Part shown: positions 34,775 through 42,893 of the stretch, in pieces
Layout: each line of letters opens with the position of its first letter
Position numbering within the stretch: the first letter of the stretch is position 1
DNA from: Frankia nepalensis
GTDB lineage: Bacteria > Actinomycetota > Actinomycetes > Frankiales > Frankiaceae
NCBI RefSeq assembly: GCF_016786325.1
Contig: NZ_JADWYU010000151.1
Span: forward strand, 1-42,893
DNA length: 42,893 bases
Reading direction: 5' to 3'
The notes under the pieces: generated by a model
The model's database searches: none
Seen by the model: only the letters and a program-made list of their open reading frames with translations
Told to the model about the DNA's origin: nothing
Translations under genes and position numbers: made by a program

Positions 34775-37135
34775 TCACGGCGCCGGGCGGAAGGAGGCGA
34801 ACACCTGGCGCCTCAGCGACTCGTCGCTGGTCCATCGCTCTTCCATGGTCTCCCAGTAGAGCAGGTAGCCACGGCCGCCGCGGGCCGCGCCTCGGTCGAG
34901 CACATGGACCTTCCCTCTGTCGGCGCGGTACGTGTACTCCCAGTCGGCCTGGGAGGCGCCGTTGCCTCCGTCGGTCGCCGCGAGGCGCACCAGCCGGTAG
35001 TCCTGGAACCCGCCGCGCATCGCCGCCTCGAAGTTCTTCAACCAGTCGCCCAGAACCGAATTCGGCGCCTGCGCGACACTACCGACCCGCAAGAAGGTAC
35101 CAGTGCCGGGATCGACGAAATCAACCGTTCCCGGGGCGCCGGCGCCGAGCCGTCGCTGCCACTGCGCCGGGTACGCGACCGACCAGCCGGCCGGGTCGGT
35201 GTAGGACAGCCAGCCGGGCGGCGCGACCGCCGGCGTCGGATCCGTCGCCACCGGCTCGTCGCCGGTGGGCCCGCTGGGAACGCCGGCCGTCAGCGTGGAT
35301 ACCGCCCCTGGCCCGACGAAGGAGCCCTCGTCGTCGCCGGTGGAACCGGACACCCGGACGACCAGTAGCGCCAGCGTGAGGATCACGATCAGCGCGACCA
35401 GCCCGACCATGACCTGCCGCTCCGTGCGCGACCGCGGCTGCTGCCCGGCCGAGCGCGACTGGTGCGCGCGGTGCCGGGTCGGAGCGGCCCGCCGGGCATC
35501 CCGCTCGGGCCGGGCGCCGTCGGCGGTGGGCTCGCCGCCCGGTGCCGGGGGCGCCGCGGCCCTGGCCGCCAGCCCGGTGCCCGGCGGCCAGTAGCCGGCG
35601 AGCTTGTCCAGCTCGGCGGGGTCGAGGTCCTCCTCCTGCTCGGGCTCGGCCGCGTCCGGCACCGGCGCGCCGGCGGCCTGCCCGTCCAGAACCGCCGTGC
35701 CGTCGCCGGCCCCGGCGTCCGCGCCGGCGGCCTCGATCCCCGGGCCCGCCGGTGCCGCGCGCGGCGCGTCCGCCAGGTCCCCCGGTGCCGCCGGCGTGGG
35801 CGTGGGCGCGAGGTCCGCGGGCGGCGCGCCGGGCGGGCCCGCGGCGACCCGGGTGGTGGCCAGATCGCCATCGGCCATCCCGAGGACGGCGGCGCCGGCT
35901 CCGGCCGTGGCCGTGGCCGTGGCCGGATCGAGGTCACCGACGTCGCCGATGACACGGGTCGCGGCCACCTCGCCGCCGGCCGCCGCGACGGCCTGGCCGT
36001 CGGCCGGCGACCCGCCGGCCGGCGGGCTGGCCGCCGACGGCGAGCTGGCCGGCTTCGCGGCGCGGCTGGGGGGCGCGGGCGGGCGGGCCGGCGTGGGTGG
36101 TGTCTGCGTGGGTGGTGTCTGTAGCGGGGGTGTCTGCGGGGGCGGTACCGGCGTGGCCCGGCCCGCCTCCGGTCGTGGCCTGGCGGGCGACGGCGGCCGG
36201 GCGGGCGGGGGCGCCGCGGTGCCCGGCCTGGTGGCCCTGGGGCGGGTGGCCACCGGCCGGTTCGGTGCCTCGCCGGCCAGCTCGCGCAGCCGCGCGCGGA
36301 CGCTGGTCAGCGACGGCCGGTCGATCTCCCGCTGGGACAGCATCGCCTCCAGGACCGGCCAGAGCCGTCCCGCGCGGGTGGCGACCCGGACCCGGCCGTC
36401 CACGACGGCGGTGAGGATGTCCAGCGGAGTGTTCCCGAGGAAGGGGGGCTCACCCTCGACCGCCGCGTAGAGAGTGGCGCCGAGGCCCCAGACGTCGCTC
36501 TCCGGGCCGCCGGCCTCCCCATGAGCCCGTTCCGGCGACAGGTAGGCCGGTGAGCCGATGACCTCGCCCGTCCTGGTGAGCCGCGGGTCGCCCTCGGCGA
36601 CCGCGATTCCGAAGTCGGTGAGCCTGGCCTGCCCGTCGCGAGTGATGAGGACGTTGCTCGGCTTGACGTCGCGGTGGATGACGCGGAGGCGGTGCGCCGC
36701 GTCCAGGGCGTAGGCGAGCGAGACCCCGATCTGGGCGACGCGGTCGACCGGCAGCCCGCCGGTCCGCTCGACCTGCGTCGACAGCGACTCGCCTTCCACG
36801 AGCTCCATCACGATCCAGGGCAGCTCGCCGTCGTCGATGACGTCCAGCACGCCCACCGCTCCCGGGTGGTGCACCCGGCCGGCGGCGCGTGCCTCCCGTA
36901 GCACCCGTTCCCGGGCCTGCGCGTTCGCGTCGCCGCCGGCGGCGGGCATCCGCACCTGCTTGATCGCGACCGCCCGGCGCATGATCTGGTCGGTGGCGCG
37001 GTGCACCACGCCCATGCCGCCCTCACCGATCACGGCCTCGAGCCGGTAACGCCGGCCGACGACGGTCCCGGGGGCATGCGCGACGGAGCCGCCCGGCTGG
37101 CCGGCTTCCGGCGCTGACCGGCCTTCGCCTGACAT
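34775..37135 (-). CDS. transmembrane Ser/Thr kinase with extracytoplasmic PsbP-like domain
   Basis: Protein kinase of 786 residues. Kinase domain at about residues 25-290: [38 protein letters not shown] and [10 protein letters not shown] very long Ala/Pro-rich linker (about 300-600) precedes a basic stretch and the membrane segment [21 protein letters not shown]. Outside lies a folded-looking domain of about 145 residues ([20 protein letters not shown] to [12 protein letters not shown]) that resembles PsbP/DUF1795-type beta domains. ATG at 37135 is chosen over 37198 because AAGGGA lies 7 nt before it. The neighbouring kinase gene downstream suggests a signalling pair; ligand unknown. Confidence 0.93.
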   Translation of the reverse strand: MSGEGRSAPEAGQPGGSVAHAPGTVVGRRYRLEAVIGEGGMGVVHRATDQIMRRAVAIKQVRMPAAGGDANAQARERVLREARAAGRVHHPGAVGVLDVIDDGELPWIVMELVEGESLSTQVERTGGLPVDRVAQIGVSLAYALDAAHRLRVIHRDVKPSNVLITRDGQARLTDFGIAVAEGDPRLTRTGEVIGSPAYLSPERAHGEAGGPESDVWGLGATLYAAVEGEPPFLGNTPLDILTAVVDGRVRVATRAGRLWPVLEAMLSQREIDRPSLTSVRARLRELAGEAPNRPVATRPRATRPGTAAPPPARPPSPARPRPEAGRATPVPPPQTPPLQTPPTQTPPTPARPPAPPSRAAKPASSPSAASPPAGGSPADGQAVAAAGGEVAATRVIGDVGDLDPATATATAGAGAAVLGMADGDLATTRVAAGPPGAPPADLAPTPTPAAPGDLADAPRAAPAGPGIEAAGADAGAGDGTAVLDGQAAGAPVPDAAEPEQEEDLDPAELDKLAGYWPPGTGLAARAAAPPAPGGEPTADGARPERDARRAAPTRHRAHQSRSAGQQPRSRTERQVMVGLVALIVILTLALLVVRVSGSTGDDEGSFVGPGAVSTLTAGVPSGPTGDEPVATDPTPAVAPPGWLSYTDPAGWSVAYPAQWQRRLGAGAPGTVDFVDPGTGTFLRVGSVAQAPNSVLGDWLKNFEAAMRGGFQDYRLVRLAATDGGNGASQADWEYTYRADRGKVHVLDRGAARGGRGYLLYWETMEERWTSDESLRRQVFASFRPAP

Positions 37136-37348
37136 CTCGTCGTCCCTTCTCGTCGTCGCGGCCGACACCCGGCCGCGCCCGGTCCACCCCCCGGTCACGC
37201 CCGGCCGTGCCCGACCGCCTCGGCGTGTGGCCCATCCCCTTTACGAGGCGCGACCATGCACCTCCCGATTGTCCGACCCGTGCCCGCCGGGCGCGTCGCC
37301 GGATCCGCGGACGCGGATCAGTCATACCGCTGGCCTAGTCTCGTGACG

Positions 37349-38464
37349 ATGACGACAACAGACGGCCGGCGGCCGACGGCCGAGGAGATCCGACGCGCGC
37401 CGAAGGTGCTGCTGCATGACCATCTTGACGGCGGCCCGCGGCCGGCGACGGTGATCGAGCTGGCGGACGCCTACGGGTACACCGGGCTGCCGAGCACCGA
37501 CGTCGACAAGCTCGGCGGCTGGTTCCGGGGCCCCTCGCGCGCGTCCTCGCACAGCGGCTCCCTGGAACGCTACCTGGAGACGTTCCGGCACACGGTCGCC
37601 GTGATGCAGACCGCGGACGCGCTGTCCCGGGTGGCCCGCGAGTGCGCCGAGGACCTCGCGGCCGACGGCGTCGTCTACGCCGAGATCCGGTTCGCTCCCG
37701 AACTGCACATCGAGCGCGGCCTGTCGCTGGACGAGATCGTCGAGGCCGTGGTCGACGGCCTGCGGGTCGGCGCCGGCGGCACCGGTCTGCACGCCCGGGT
37801 GCTGCTCACCGCCATGCGTCACCAGGCCCGCTCGCTGGAGATCGCCGAGCTCGCCATCCGCTGGCGGGACCGGGGCGTCGTCGGCTTCGACATCGCGGGC
37901 GCGGAGGCGGGCAACCCGCCCACCCGCCACCTCGACGCCTTCCAGTACATCCAGCGGGCCAACGGCCACTACACGATCCACGCCGGCGAGGCGTTCGGGC
38001 TGCCGTCGATCTGGGAGGCGGTGCAGTGGTGCAACGCCGACCGGCTCGGCCACGGCGTGCGCATCGTCGACGACATCGCCGTCGACCCGGACGGGAAGGC
38101 CACCCTCGGGCCGCTGGCGAACTACGTCCGCGACACCCGCGTGCCGCTGGAGATGTGCCCGTCGTCGAACGTGCACACGGGCGCGGCGGCCAGCATCGCC
38201 ACGCATCCGATCGGGCTGCTGCGTGACCTGAGTTTCCGGGTCACGGTCAACACCGACAACCGGCTGATGAGCGACGTCTCCCTGACCAGCGAGTTCGCGA
38301 CTCTGGTCGAGACGTTCGGCTACGGCTGGGCCGACATTCGCTGGTTCACCATCAACGCGATGAAGTCCGCCTTCCTGCCCTTCGACCAGCGTCTCGACCT
38401 GATCAACAAAGTCATCAAGCCAGGCTTCGACGCCTTGGCGGCCAACTCGACACCAAGAACCTGA
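37349..38464 (+). CDS. add: adenosine deaminase
   Basis: Zinc-dependent deamination of adenosine to inosine (purine salvage). The 371 residues carry all metal and catalytic motifs: HDHLDGG (two zinc His), the substrate-side [15 protein letters not shown] (zinc His and catalytic Glu), HGVRIVDD (catalytic His) and NTDNRLMSD (zinc Asp). ATG at 37349 is preferred; TAGTCT at 37336-37341 is a good -10 box placing the transcription start at about the A of ATG, so the mRNA is probably leaderless. GTG at 37343 is an in-frame alternative. Divergent from the kinase gene, sharing a 213-bp spacer. Confidence 0.95.
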   Translation: MTTTDGRRPTAEEIRRAPKVLLHDHLDGGPRPATVIELADAYGYTGLPSTDVDKLGGWFRGPSRASSHSGSLERYLETFRHTVAVMQTADALSRVARECAEDLAADGVVYAEIRFAPELHIERGLSLDEIVEAVVDGLRVGAGGTGLHARVLLTAMRHQARSLEIAELAIRWRDRGVVGFDIAGAEAGNPPTRHLDAFQYIQRANGHYTIHAGEAFGLPSIWEAVQWCNADRLGHGVRIVDDIAVDPDGKATLGPLANYVRDTRVPLEMCPSSNVHTGAAASIATHPIGLLRDLSFRVTVNTDNRLMSDVSLTSEFATLVETFGYGWADIRWFTINAMKSAFLPFDQRLDLINKVIKPGFDALAANSTPRT

Positions 38465-38580
38465 GCGGCTCAGGATGGCGGGCACCCGCCGGACGAGCGG
38501 CCACCAGCACCGGCGACCGCTCCACTCGTGACCGTGGAAGATTGAGAGCCCCGAGACGGGCCGGGCCACCGTGCTCGGTC

Positions 38581-38640
38581 TCGTCGAGCCTCGCGAAGCT
38601 CGACGAAGCCTCGCGAAGCTCGACGAAGCCTCGCGAAGCT
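38581..38640. repeat. 3 x 20-bp tandem repeat with palindromic core
   Basis: Three contiguous 20-bp units (CGACGAAGCCTCGCGAAGCT; the first diverges in its 5' half). Each holds the near-palindrome AGCCTCGCGAAGCT centred on TCGCGA. It lies 117 bp after the add stop and about 190-250 bp before tag, in a 365-bp gap with no gene. Nothing else is recognised in the gap. Confidence 0.85.
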
Positions 38641-38829
38641 GTTGTGTTGGCCAGCGGTCGTGTCTGGGACGGCCGGCAGATGACGCCGTGCCCAGGTGGA
38701 CCGGCGCCGCCTGCCTGAGCCGCGCGGGTCCGGTAGGAGAGGGCGCGGTCGGCGTCGTATGGCCGGGGAGAAGTGTCGGACCTCGGTGCGATGCTCGCCG
38801 TGCTGGAGGCGAGCGTCCGGGAGGCTGGC

Positions 38830-39525
38830 ATGACTGCTCAGGTCGGTGCGGAGGAACCCGTGGCGGAGGCGCTCGCGACCTCAGGAGCCGATGCCGTCGG
38901 CGCGGGGCCCGCGGGCGGCCCGAAGGTCGGGGCGGACGGGGTCGCGCGGTGCCCGTGGGCGCTGAGCACCGCGGACTACGTCGCCTACCACGACGAGGAG
39001 TGGGGGCGGCCCGTCCGGGACACGGTGGGGCTGTTCGAGCGGCTGAGCCTGGAGGCGTTCCAGTCGGGGCTGTCGTGGCTGACGATCCTGCGCAAGCGGG
39101 AAGGGTTCCGGCGGGCGTTCGCCGGGTTCGACCCGGAGGCCGTCGCCGCGTTCGGCGAGGGTGACGTCGAGCGGCTGCTGGCGGACGCCTCGATCGTGCG
39201 CAACCGGCGCAAGGTCGAGGCGACGATCATCAACGCCCGCGCGATCGTCGCGCTGGACGAGCCGCTGGAGGACGTCATCTGGGCGTTCGCGCCAGGCCCG
39301 GGCGCGCCCGCCCCGCGCACGCTCGCCGACGTCCCGGCGAAGACGCCAGCCTCCGTGGCGCTCGCCAAGGAGCTGCGCCGGCGCGGCCTGGTGTTCGTCG
39401 GGCCGACCACCGGCTACGCGCTCATGCAGGCCTGTGGCCTCGTCGACGACCACCTCGCCGACTGCTTCGCTCGAGGTTCGGGCGGCGCCGAGCTGGAACC
39501 CCCGGGTCCCCTGGCGCGGGCCTGA
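38830..39525 (+). CDS. tag: DNA-3-methyladenine glycosylase I
   Basis: Base-excision repair enzyme removing 3-methyladenine. The zinc-binding set typical of Tag is present: RCPWALSTADYVAYHDEEWG (Cys and His) near the N-terminus and DDHLADCF (His and Cys) near the C-terminus. The conserved core FQSGLSWLTILRKREGFRRAF and NRRKVEATIINARAI holds the catalytic region. ATG at 38830 has GGGAGG 5 nt upstream; GTG at 38773 with GGGGAG is an in-frame alternative adding 19 residues. Even so, about 40 residues precede the first zinc Cys, longer than in E. coli. It ends 14 bp from the convergent regulator gene. Confidence 0.95.
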   Translation: MTAQVGAEEPVAEALATSGADAVGAGPAGGPKVGADGVARCPWALSTADYVAYHDEEWGRPVRDTVGLFERLSLEAFQSGLSWLTILRKREGFRRAFAGFDPEAVAAFGEGDVERLLADASIVRNRRKVEATIINARAIVALDEPLEDVIWAFAPGPGAPAPRTLADVPAKTPASVALAKELRRRGLVFVGPTTGYALMQACGLVDDHLADCFARGSGGAELEPPGPLARA

Positions 39526-39539
39526 CGAGGTCGACGCCG

Positions 39540-40190
39540 CTACCTGGCGTTCTCGGTGCCCCCGCCGAGGCCGGCGGCGCGGGCGCGGACGATGGCCTCG
39601 GCGCGGGTCGCCACGTCCAGCTTCGCGAGGATCGACGACACCCGGTTGCGGACCGTCTTCTCGGCGAGAAACAGCCGGCCGGCGATCGCCCGGTTGTCCA
39701 GCCCGTCCGCCACCAGTTCCAGCACCCGCACCTCGGCGTCCGACAACTGCGGGAACACCCCCGCCGACAGCCCGCCCACGGCGTGGCGGACCTTGTCCGC
39801 GACACCGGTCCCGATGACCATCCCCCCGCCGGTGACGGCCTCCAGCGCCCGGGCCACGTCCGCCTTCGACGACTCCTTCAGCAGGTAGCCGCGTGCCCCC
39901 GCCTGCAGCGCGGCCTGCAGCGACGCCGTGTCCTCGCTCATGGTCAGCACGACGACGGCCGTCTGGGGCGCCCGCTCGCCGATCCGGGCCGTCGCCTCGA
40001 TGCCGCCCAGGCCCGGCATCCGCAGGTCCATGAACACCACGTCGGGCCGGTGGAGCGCCGCGGCCTCCACCGCGGCGTGGCCGTCCCCGACGTCGGCCAC
40101 GACCGTCGCGCCGAGCCCGGTGAGCAGGCCGCGCAGGCCATCCCGGAACAGCTCGTGGTCGTCCGCGATGACGACCCGCGGCGCGGTCAT
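39540..40190 (-). CDS. NarL/LuxR-type response regulator
   Basis: Transcription factor of a two-component system, 216 residues. The receiver domain (about 1-120) has the acidic pair in VVIADDHELFRDG, the phospho-accepting Asp in FMDLRMPG near residue 54, and conserved VVVLTMSED and YLLKESSK (Thr and Lys). The output domain (about 145-210) is a LuxR-type HTH: LSDAEVRVLELVADGLDNRAIAGRLFLAEKTVRNRVSSIL. ATG at 40190 has only a weak ribosome site. It lies 103 bp downstream of its likely partner kinase on the same strand; the spacer contains 15-bp repeats. Confidence 0.95.
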   Translation of the reverse strand: MTAPRVVIADDHELFRDGLRGLLTGLGATVVADVGDGHAAVEAAALHRPDVVFMDLRMPGLGGIEATARIGERAPQTAVVVLTMSEDTASLQAALQAGARGYLLKESSKADVARALEAVTGGGMVIGTGVADKVRHAVGGLSAGVFPQLSDAEVRVLELVADGLDNRAIAGRLFLAEKTVRNRVSSILAKLDVATRAEAIVRARAAGLGGGTENAR

Positions 40191-40231
40191 GAGGAAGCCA
40201 CCGTCCCTTCCATGAGCGCCGTCGCTTCCAT

Positions 40232-40271
40232 GAGCGCTGGGTTCACGAGCGCTGGGTTCACGAGCGCTGAC
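40232..40271. repeat. 15-bp tandem repeat in the kinase-regulator spacer
   Basis: GAGCGCTGGGTTCAC occurs at 40232-40246 and 40247-40261, with a partial third copy to 40271. Further ATGAGCGC cores lie at 40212 and 40230. AGCGCT is itself a palindrome. It sits just upstream of the response-regulator start, where an autoregulatory site could be. Confidence 0.7.
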
Positions 40272-40293
40272 CCCACGGAAACCGCGGGCCGGG

Positions 40294-42690
40294 TCACGCC
40301 GGGTCCAGCGGCAGCCGCGCCCGGACCAGCGTCCCGCCGCCCGCGGCGCCCGCGGTTCCCGGTTGGCCCGGGGCGTCCGATGCCGTGCCCGGCGGCGACG
40401 GCCGCGCTGCCCGGCGGGCCGCGAGCCCGTCCCGTCCGGCGTCAGGGCCAATCGTGTCAGGCATCAGAGGCGCTGCGGGCGCCGAATCCTGGCCCTGAGG
40501 GCTGACGCGCTGTCGTGCACGCGGGGTGAGGACCTCCAGGCGGCCGCCCACCTCGCTCGCGCGCTCGCGGATGCTCTGGAGGCCGACGCCGGGCACGGCG
40601 TCGGCGGCGAGGCCCGTGCCGTCGTCGGACACCTCGATCACCAGCCACGGCGCCTCGGGACGGACGTGGACCACGCAACGCTCGCAGCCCGAGTGGCGGA
40701 CCGCGTTGGTCACGGCCTCCGCGACGATCCGATAGGCGGCCACCTCGGTCGCGGCCGGCAGCGCGACGTCGGCCAGGCCGGCCGGTGCCTCGAACGCCAC
40801 GACCGGCGCGAACGGGGCGACCACCTGCGCGAGCGCGACGGCGAGCCCGCCCTCGTCGAGCGCCGGCGGGCGCAGGTCCTCGACGACGTGACGGATGTCC
40901 CGCACGGTGTCGCGCAGCCGGTCGCGCAGCAGCGCGGCCCGCGCCGCCGCCGGGTCGGCCCGCTCCTCGAGCCCGTCCGCCAGCAGGTCGAGCTGCATCG
41001 CCATCGCCGCGAGCTGCGGGCCGATGCCGTCGTGCAGGTCCCGGCGCAGCCGGCGGCGCTCCTCCTCCCGCGCGACGACGAGCCGGTCCCGGCTGCGGCG
41101 CAGGTCGTGCTGCAGGGCGGCCGCGTCGAGCAGGTCACCGGCCCGCCGGGCCACGTCGTCGAGGATCGCCCGCTCCGCGTCGGTGAACAGGTCGGCCGGG
41201 TGGCGCCGGCCCACCACCAGCGTGCCCACCGGCCGGGTCCTGGCGAGCAGTGGCAGCCGCTCGACCGCCTCCACGGGCCCTCCCGCCTCCACCACGGGCA
41301 GCCGCTCGTCGATGGCCAGGGCGGCGATGTAGGGCAGCTTGAGCGCGCGGCGCGTCCCCTCCGCCAGCTGGGTCAGGGCGTCCATCGGCCCGGTGGCCAG
41401 GTCGAGCCGGCCGCCCAGCACGGCGAGCATCGCGTACGGGTCGCGCCCCGTGCCGAACAGGAGCCGGTCCACGACCCGCTGGACCTGGTCGCGGGCCGCC
41501 GCCGCGACCAGCGCCGCGACCGCGAGGACGGCGTAGGCGACCCGGTGCCCGGGCATGATCGCGCCGGCGGCCGCGACCGTCGCCGCGTAGGCGACCAACA
41601 GGAAGGCGGTGAGCAGCCCGTAGACGACCGTTCGGGACAGCGCCGTACCGATGTCGAACAGGTGGTGGCGGACGGCGCCGACGCCGATCGCGGCGATCAG
41701 CAGCGCCATCCCGGTGCCCATGCTGATGCCGATGCTGGCACCGTCGCGCGTCGAGCCGTCCTCGAGCACCACGCCGACCAGGGGCGCGCCGATCAGGCCG
41801 GCGACCCCGGCGACCAGCCACTGCAGCCGCGCGCGCTCCTGCCCGGCCGACCGGCGCAGGCGTGTCACCACGGCCGCGAGCCCCACCAGCCCGCCGCCGA
41901 GGATCGCGGCGACGGAGCTGTACAGGGTGGAGTACAGCAGCCAGCGGGCGCCCTCGACCCCGAGCGGGTTCGCCAGCTCCGCGGAGACATCGGTGGCCGT
42001 GGGGGAGAACATCCGGACCAGCAGGTGACCGGCGATGATGACGGCGATGGCGCCCACGACCCAGCGCCACCGGCGGGACGGGAGCCGCCCGTCCGGGAAA
42101 AGCGGCGGAACGAGCCCCCACAGCACCAGGTACGGGACGTAGCCCCAGACCGCGAACCAGGTGGCGGCCTCCTGCAGCGGCAGCCCGTCCTTGCCGGGTA
42201 CCAGGGCGAGCGCCGCGTACTGCGTCGCCAGCAGGTACGGGCCCGTCAGCGCCGTCGACAGCAGGACCCAGCCGACCCGGTTGCGCGGCTGGTAAAGCAG
42301 CAGGAGGGCGGCGACCAGCGGGAACGCGGTGGCCATCACCACGTCCTCCGCCATGAGCCCGACCGGCTGCGACGTCCGGTCGATGACGTAGCGGTGCAGG
42401 ACGATCGCGCCGACCGCGCAACAGACCGACAGCAGCGCCAGCGTGACGGCCAGCACCGATCCCGCGACCACCACAGGGGTGGCGGCCGCGGGCGCGGCAC
42501 CCGCGGCCTCGTCGACCGTCGCGTTCTCCCCGCCGGCGGCGCGCCGGCCTGAGCCGGGCCCAGCCAGGCCGGCGGCCGGCGCGGTGGCGGTCGCCGTCGT
42601 GGTGCTGGGACCCATGGCGGTCGGAACCTTGGCGGCCAGGGACGCGGCGGCCAGGGACGCGGCGGCGGGGGACACGGTGGCCGGGGACAC
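40294..42690 (-). CDS. membrane sensor histidine kinase (HisKA_3 type)
   Basis: Sensor kinase of the NarX/LiaS class, likely partner of the adjacent regulator. The first about 70 residues are Ala/Thr-rich; eight to ten hydrophobic segments follow (about 75-400) with no sizeable outside domain, then a GAF-like region (about 420-540). The dimerisation motif EEERRRLRRDLHDGIGPQLAAM holds the phospho-His near residue 553. The ATP-binding part has EAVTNAVRHSGC (N box) and DDGTGL (G1), but about 60 disordered residues (about 722-783) split GGRLEV from the final GGTLVRARLPL strand. The frame is open to the window end, GTG 42690 lies in a repeat, and ATG 42615 is an alternative, so the N-terminus is uncertain. 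Confidence 0.9.
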   Translation of the reverse strand: MSPATVSPAAASLAAASLAAKVPTAMGPSTTTATATAPAAGLAGPGSGRRAAGGENATVDEAAGAAPAAATPVVVAGSVLAVTLALLSVCCAVGAIVLHRYVIDRTSQPVGLMAEDVVMATAFPLVAALLLLYQPRNRVGWVLLSTALTGPYLLATQYAALALVPGKDGLPLQEAATWFAVWGYVPYLVLWGLVPPLFPDGRLPSRRWRWVVGAIAVIIAGHLLVRMFSPTATDVSAELANPLGVEGARWLLYSTLYSSVAAILGGGLVGLAAVVTRLRRSAGQERARLQWLVAGVAGLIGAPLVGVVLEDGSTRDGASIGISMGTGMALLIAAIGVGAVRHHLFDIGTALSRTVVYGLLTAFLLVAYAATVAAAGAIMPGHRVAYAVLAVAALVAAAARDQVQRVVDRLLFGTGRDPYAMLAVLGGRLDLATGPMDALTQLAEGTRRALKLPYIAALAIDERLPVVEAGGPVEAVERLPLLARTRPVGTLVVGRRHPADLFTDAERAILDDVARRAGDLLDAAALQHDLRRSRDRLVVAREEERRRLRRDLHDGIGPQLAAMAMQLDLLADGLEERADPAAARAALLRDRLRDTVRDIRHVVEDLRPPALDEGGLAVALAQVVAPFAPVVAFEAPAGLADVALPAATEVAAYRIVAEAVTNAVRHSGCERCVVHVRPEAPWLVIEVSDDGTGLAADAVPGVGLQSIRERASEVGGRLEVLTPRARQRVSPQGQDSAPAAPLMPDTIGPDAGRDGLAARRAARPSPPGTASDAPGQPGTAGAAGGGTLVRARLPLDPA

Positions 42691-42730
42691 GGTGGCCGGG
42701 GATGCGCTGGTCGGGGATGTGGTGGCCGGG
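42641..42730. repeat. 6 x 15-bp tandem repeat at the kinase N-terminus
   Basis: Six contiguous 15-bp units of the form GACACGGTGGCCGGG, in frame with the kinase on the minus strand, encode pentapeptides such as SPATV and SPAAA. The first available start codon (GTG 42690) lies within a unit. Confidence 0.85.
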
Positions 42731-42837
42731 ACCGTCGCGGTCAGGGGTACGGAGGCCGTGGCCGTGGCGGTTGGCGCGCCGGCCTCCGGCGGCGGGGTCG
42801 CGGCGCCGCCCGCCGGCGGCGCCCCGGCCGCGCCCGC

Positions 42838-42893
42838 GGGGGGCCCGGGGGGGTGGGCGGCGCGCGGGGGGGTGGGGGGCCCCCCGCCGCCCC
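42838..42893. other. G/C homopolymer-rich window end
   Basis: The last about 55 bases are almost only G runs followed by C runs (for example GGGGGGG, then GGGGGGCCCCCC). No gene feature is visible; sequence quality is doubtful. Confidence 0.5.

Overview
The window is a very GC-rich (above 70 % by eye) actinobacterial chromosome segment. Gene content and order fit a Frankia-type actinomycete: groES with a histidine-tailed GroEL, sucC-sucD followed by a DUF6350 membrane protein and purN-purH (an order shared with Streptomyces), a DUF3017 protein, a monomeric NADP isocitrate dehydrogenase, and a D,D-carboxypeptidase next to an SCO4848-type membrane protein. GTG starts are common, several genes look leaderless, and no tRNA, rRNA, insertion sequence, prophage or CRISPR was seen. 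The genus is an inference from style and synteny.

Layout. 1-5.0 kb (minus): groEL and groES under a promoter overlapped by a CIRCE operator, an alpha/beta-hydrolase (lipase type), and a one-chain acetyl-CoA carboxylase carboxyltransferase. 5.5-9.8 kb (plus): a membrane Ser/Thr kinase, then sucCD. 9.8-10.2 kb: a 146-bp-spaced repeat and a three-arm hairpin. 10.3-16.0 kb (plus): two membrane proteins, an HTH regulator behind a 16-codon leader ORF, purN, purH. 16-21.3 kb: a small hypothetical gene, DUF3017, icd, and a convergent YihY-type gene whose stop overlaps that of icd. 21.4-24.1 kb: a serine hydrolase and a geranylgeranyl-reductase-family flavoprotein, divergent around a 7 x 17 bp array and a paired inverted repeat; then an orphan HicB-like gene. 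24.4-27.7 kb (plus): a promoter with a 22-codon ORF and hairpin, DUF1003, a D,D-carboxypeptidase behind a 16-bp perfect palindrome, and an SCO4848-family protein. 27.7-33.1 kb: RecQ helicase fused to a phosphoribosyltransferase-like domain, LysE exporter, GNAT acetyltransferase, a long sparse region with AT-richer islands, and a small Cys/His protein, ending in a 22-bp-stem terminator. 33.1-37.1 kb (minus): two further transmembrane Ser/Thr kinases. 37.3-42.7 kb: adenosine deaminase, 3-methyladenine glycosylase I, and a NarL-type response regulator/histidine kinase pair flanked by 15-bp repeats.

The genes are mostly central housekeeping (protein folding, TCA cycle, purine synthesis and salvage, fatty-acid precursor supply, peptidoglycan trimming, DNA repair) with an unusual density of signalling proteins (three Ser/Thr kinases and one two-component system). 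I see no convincing new multi-gene system. What stands out is regulatory DNA: several short ORFs with strong ribosome-binding sites directly before genes with poor ones, competing or SD-sequestering hairpins, and at least five different short tandem repeats placed in promoters or at starts. Both window ends carry G/C homopolymer runs, so the terminal sequence should be treated cautiously.
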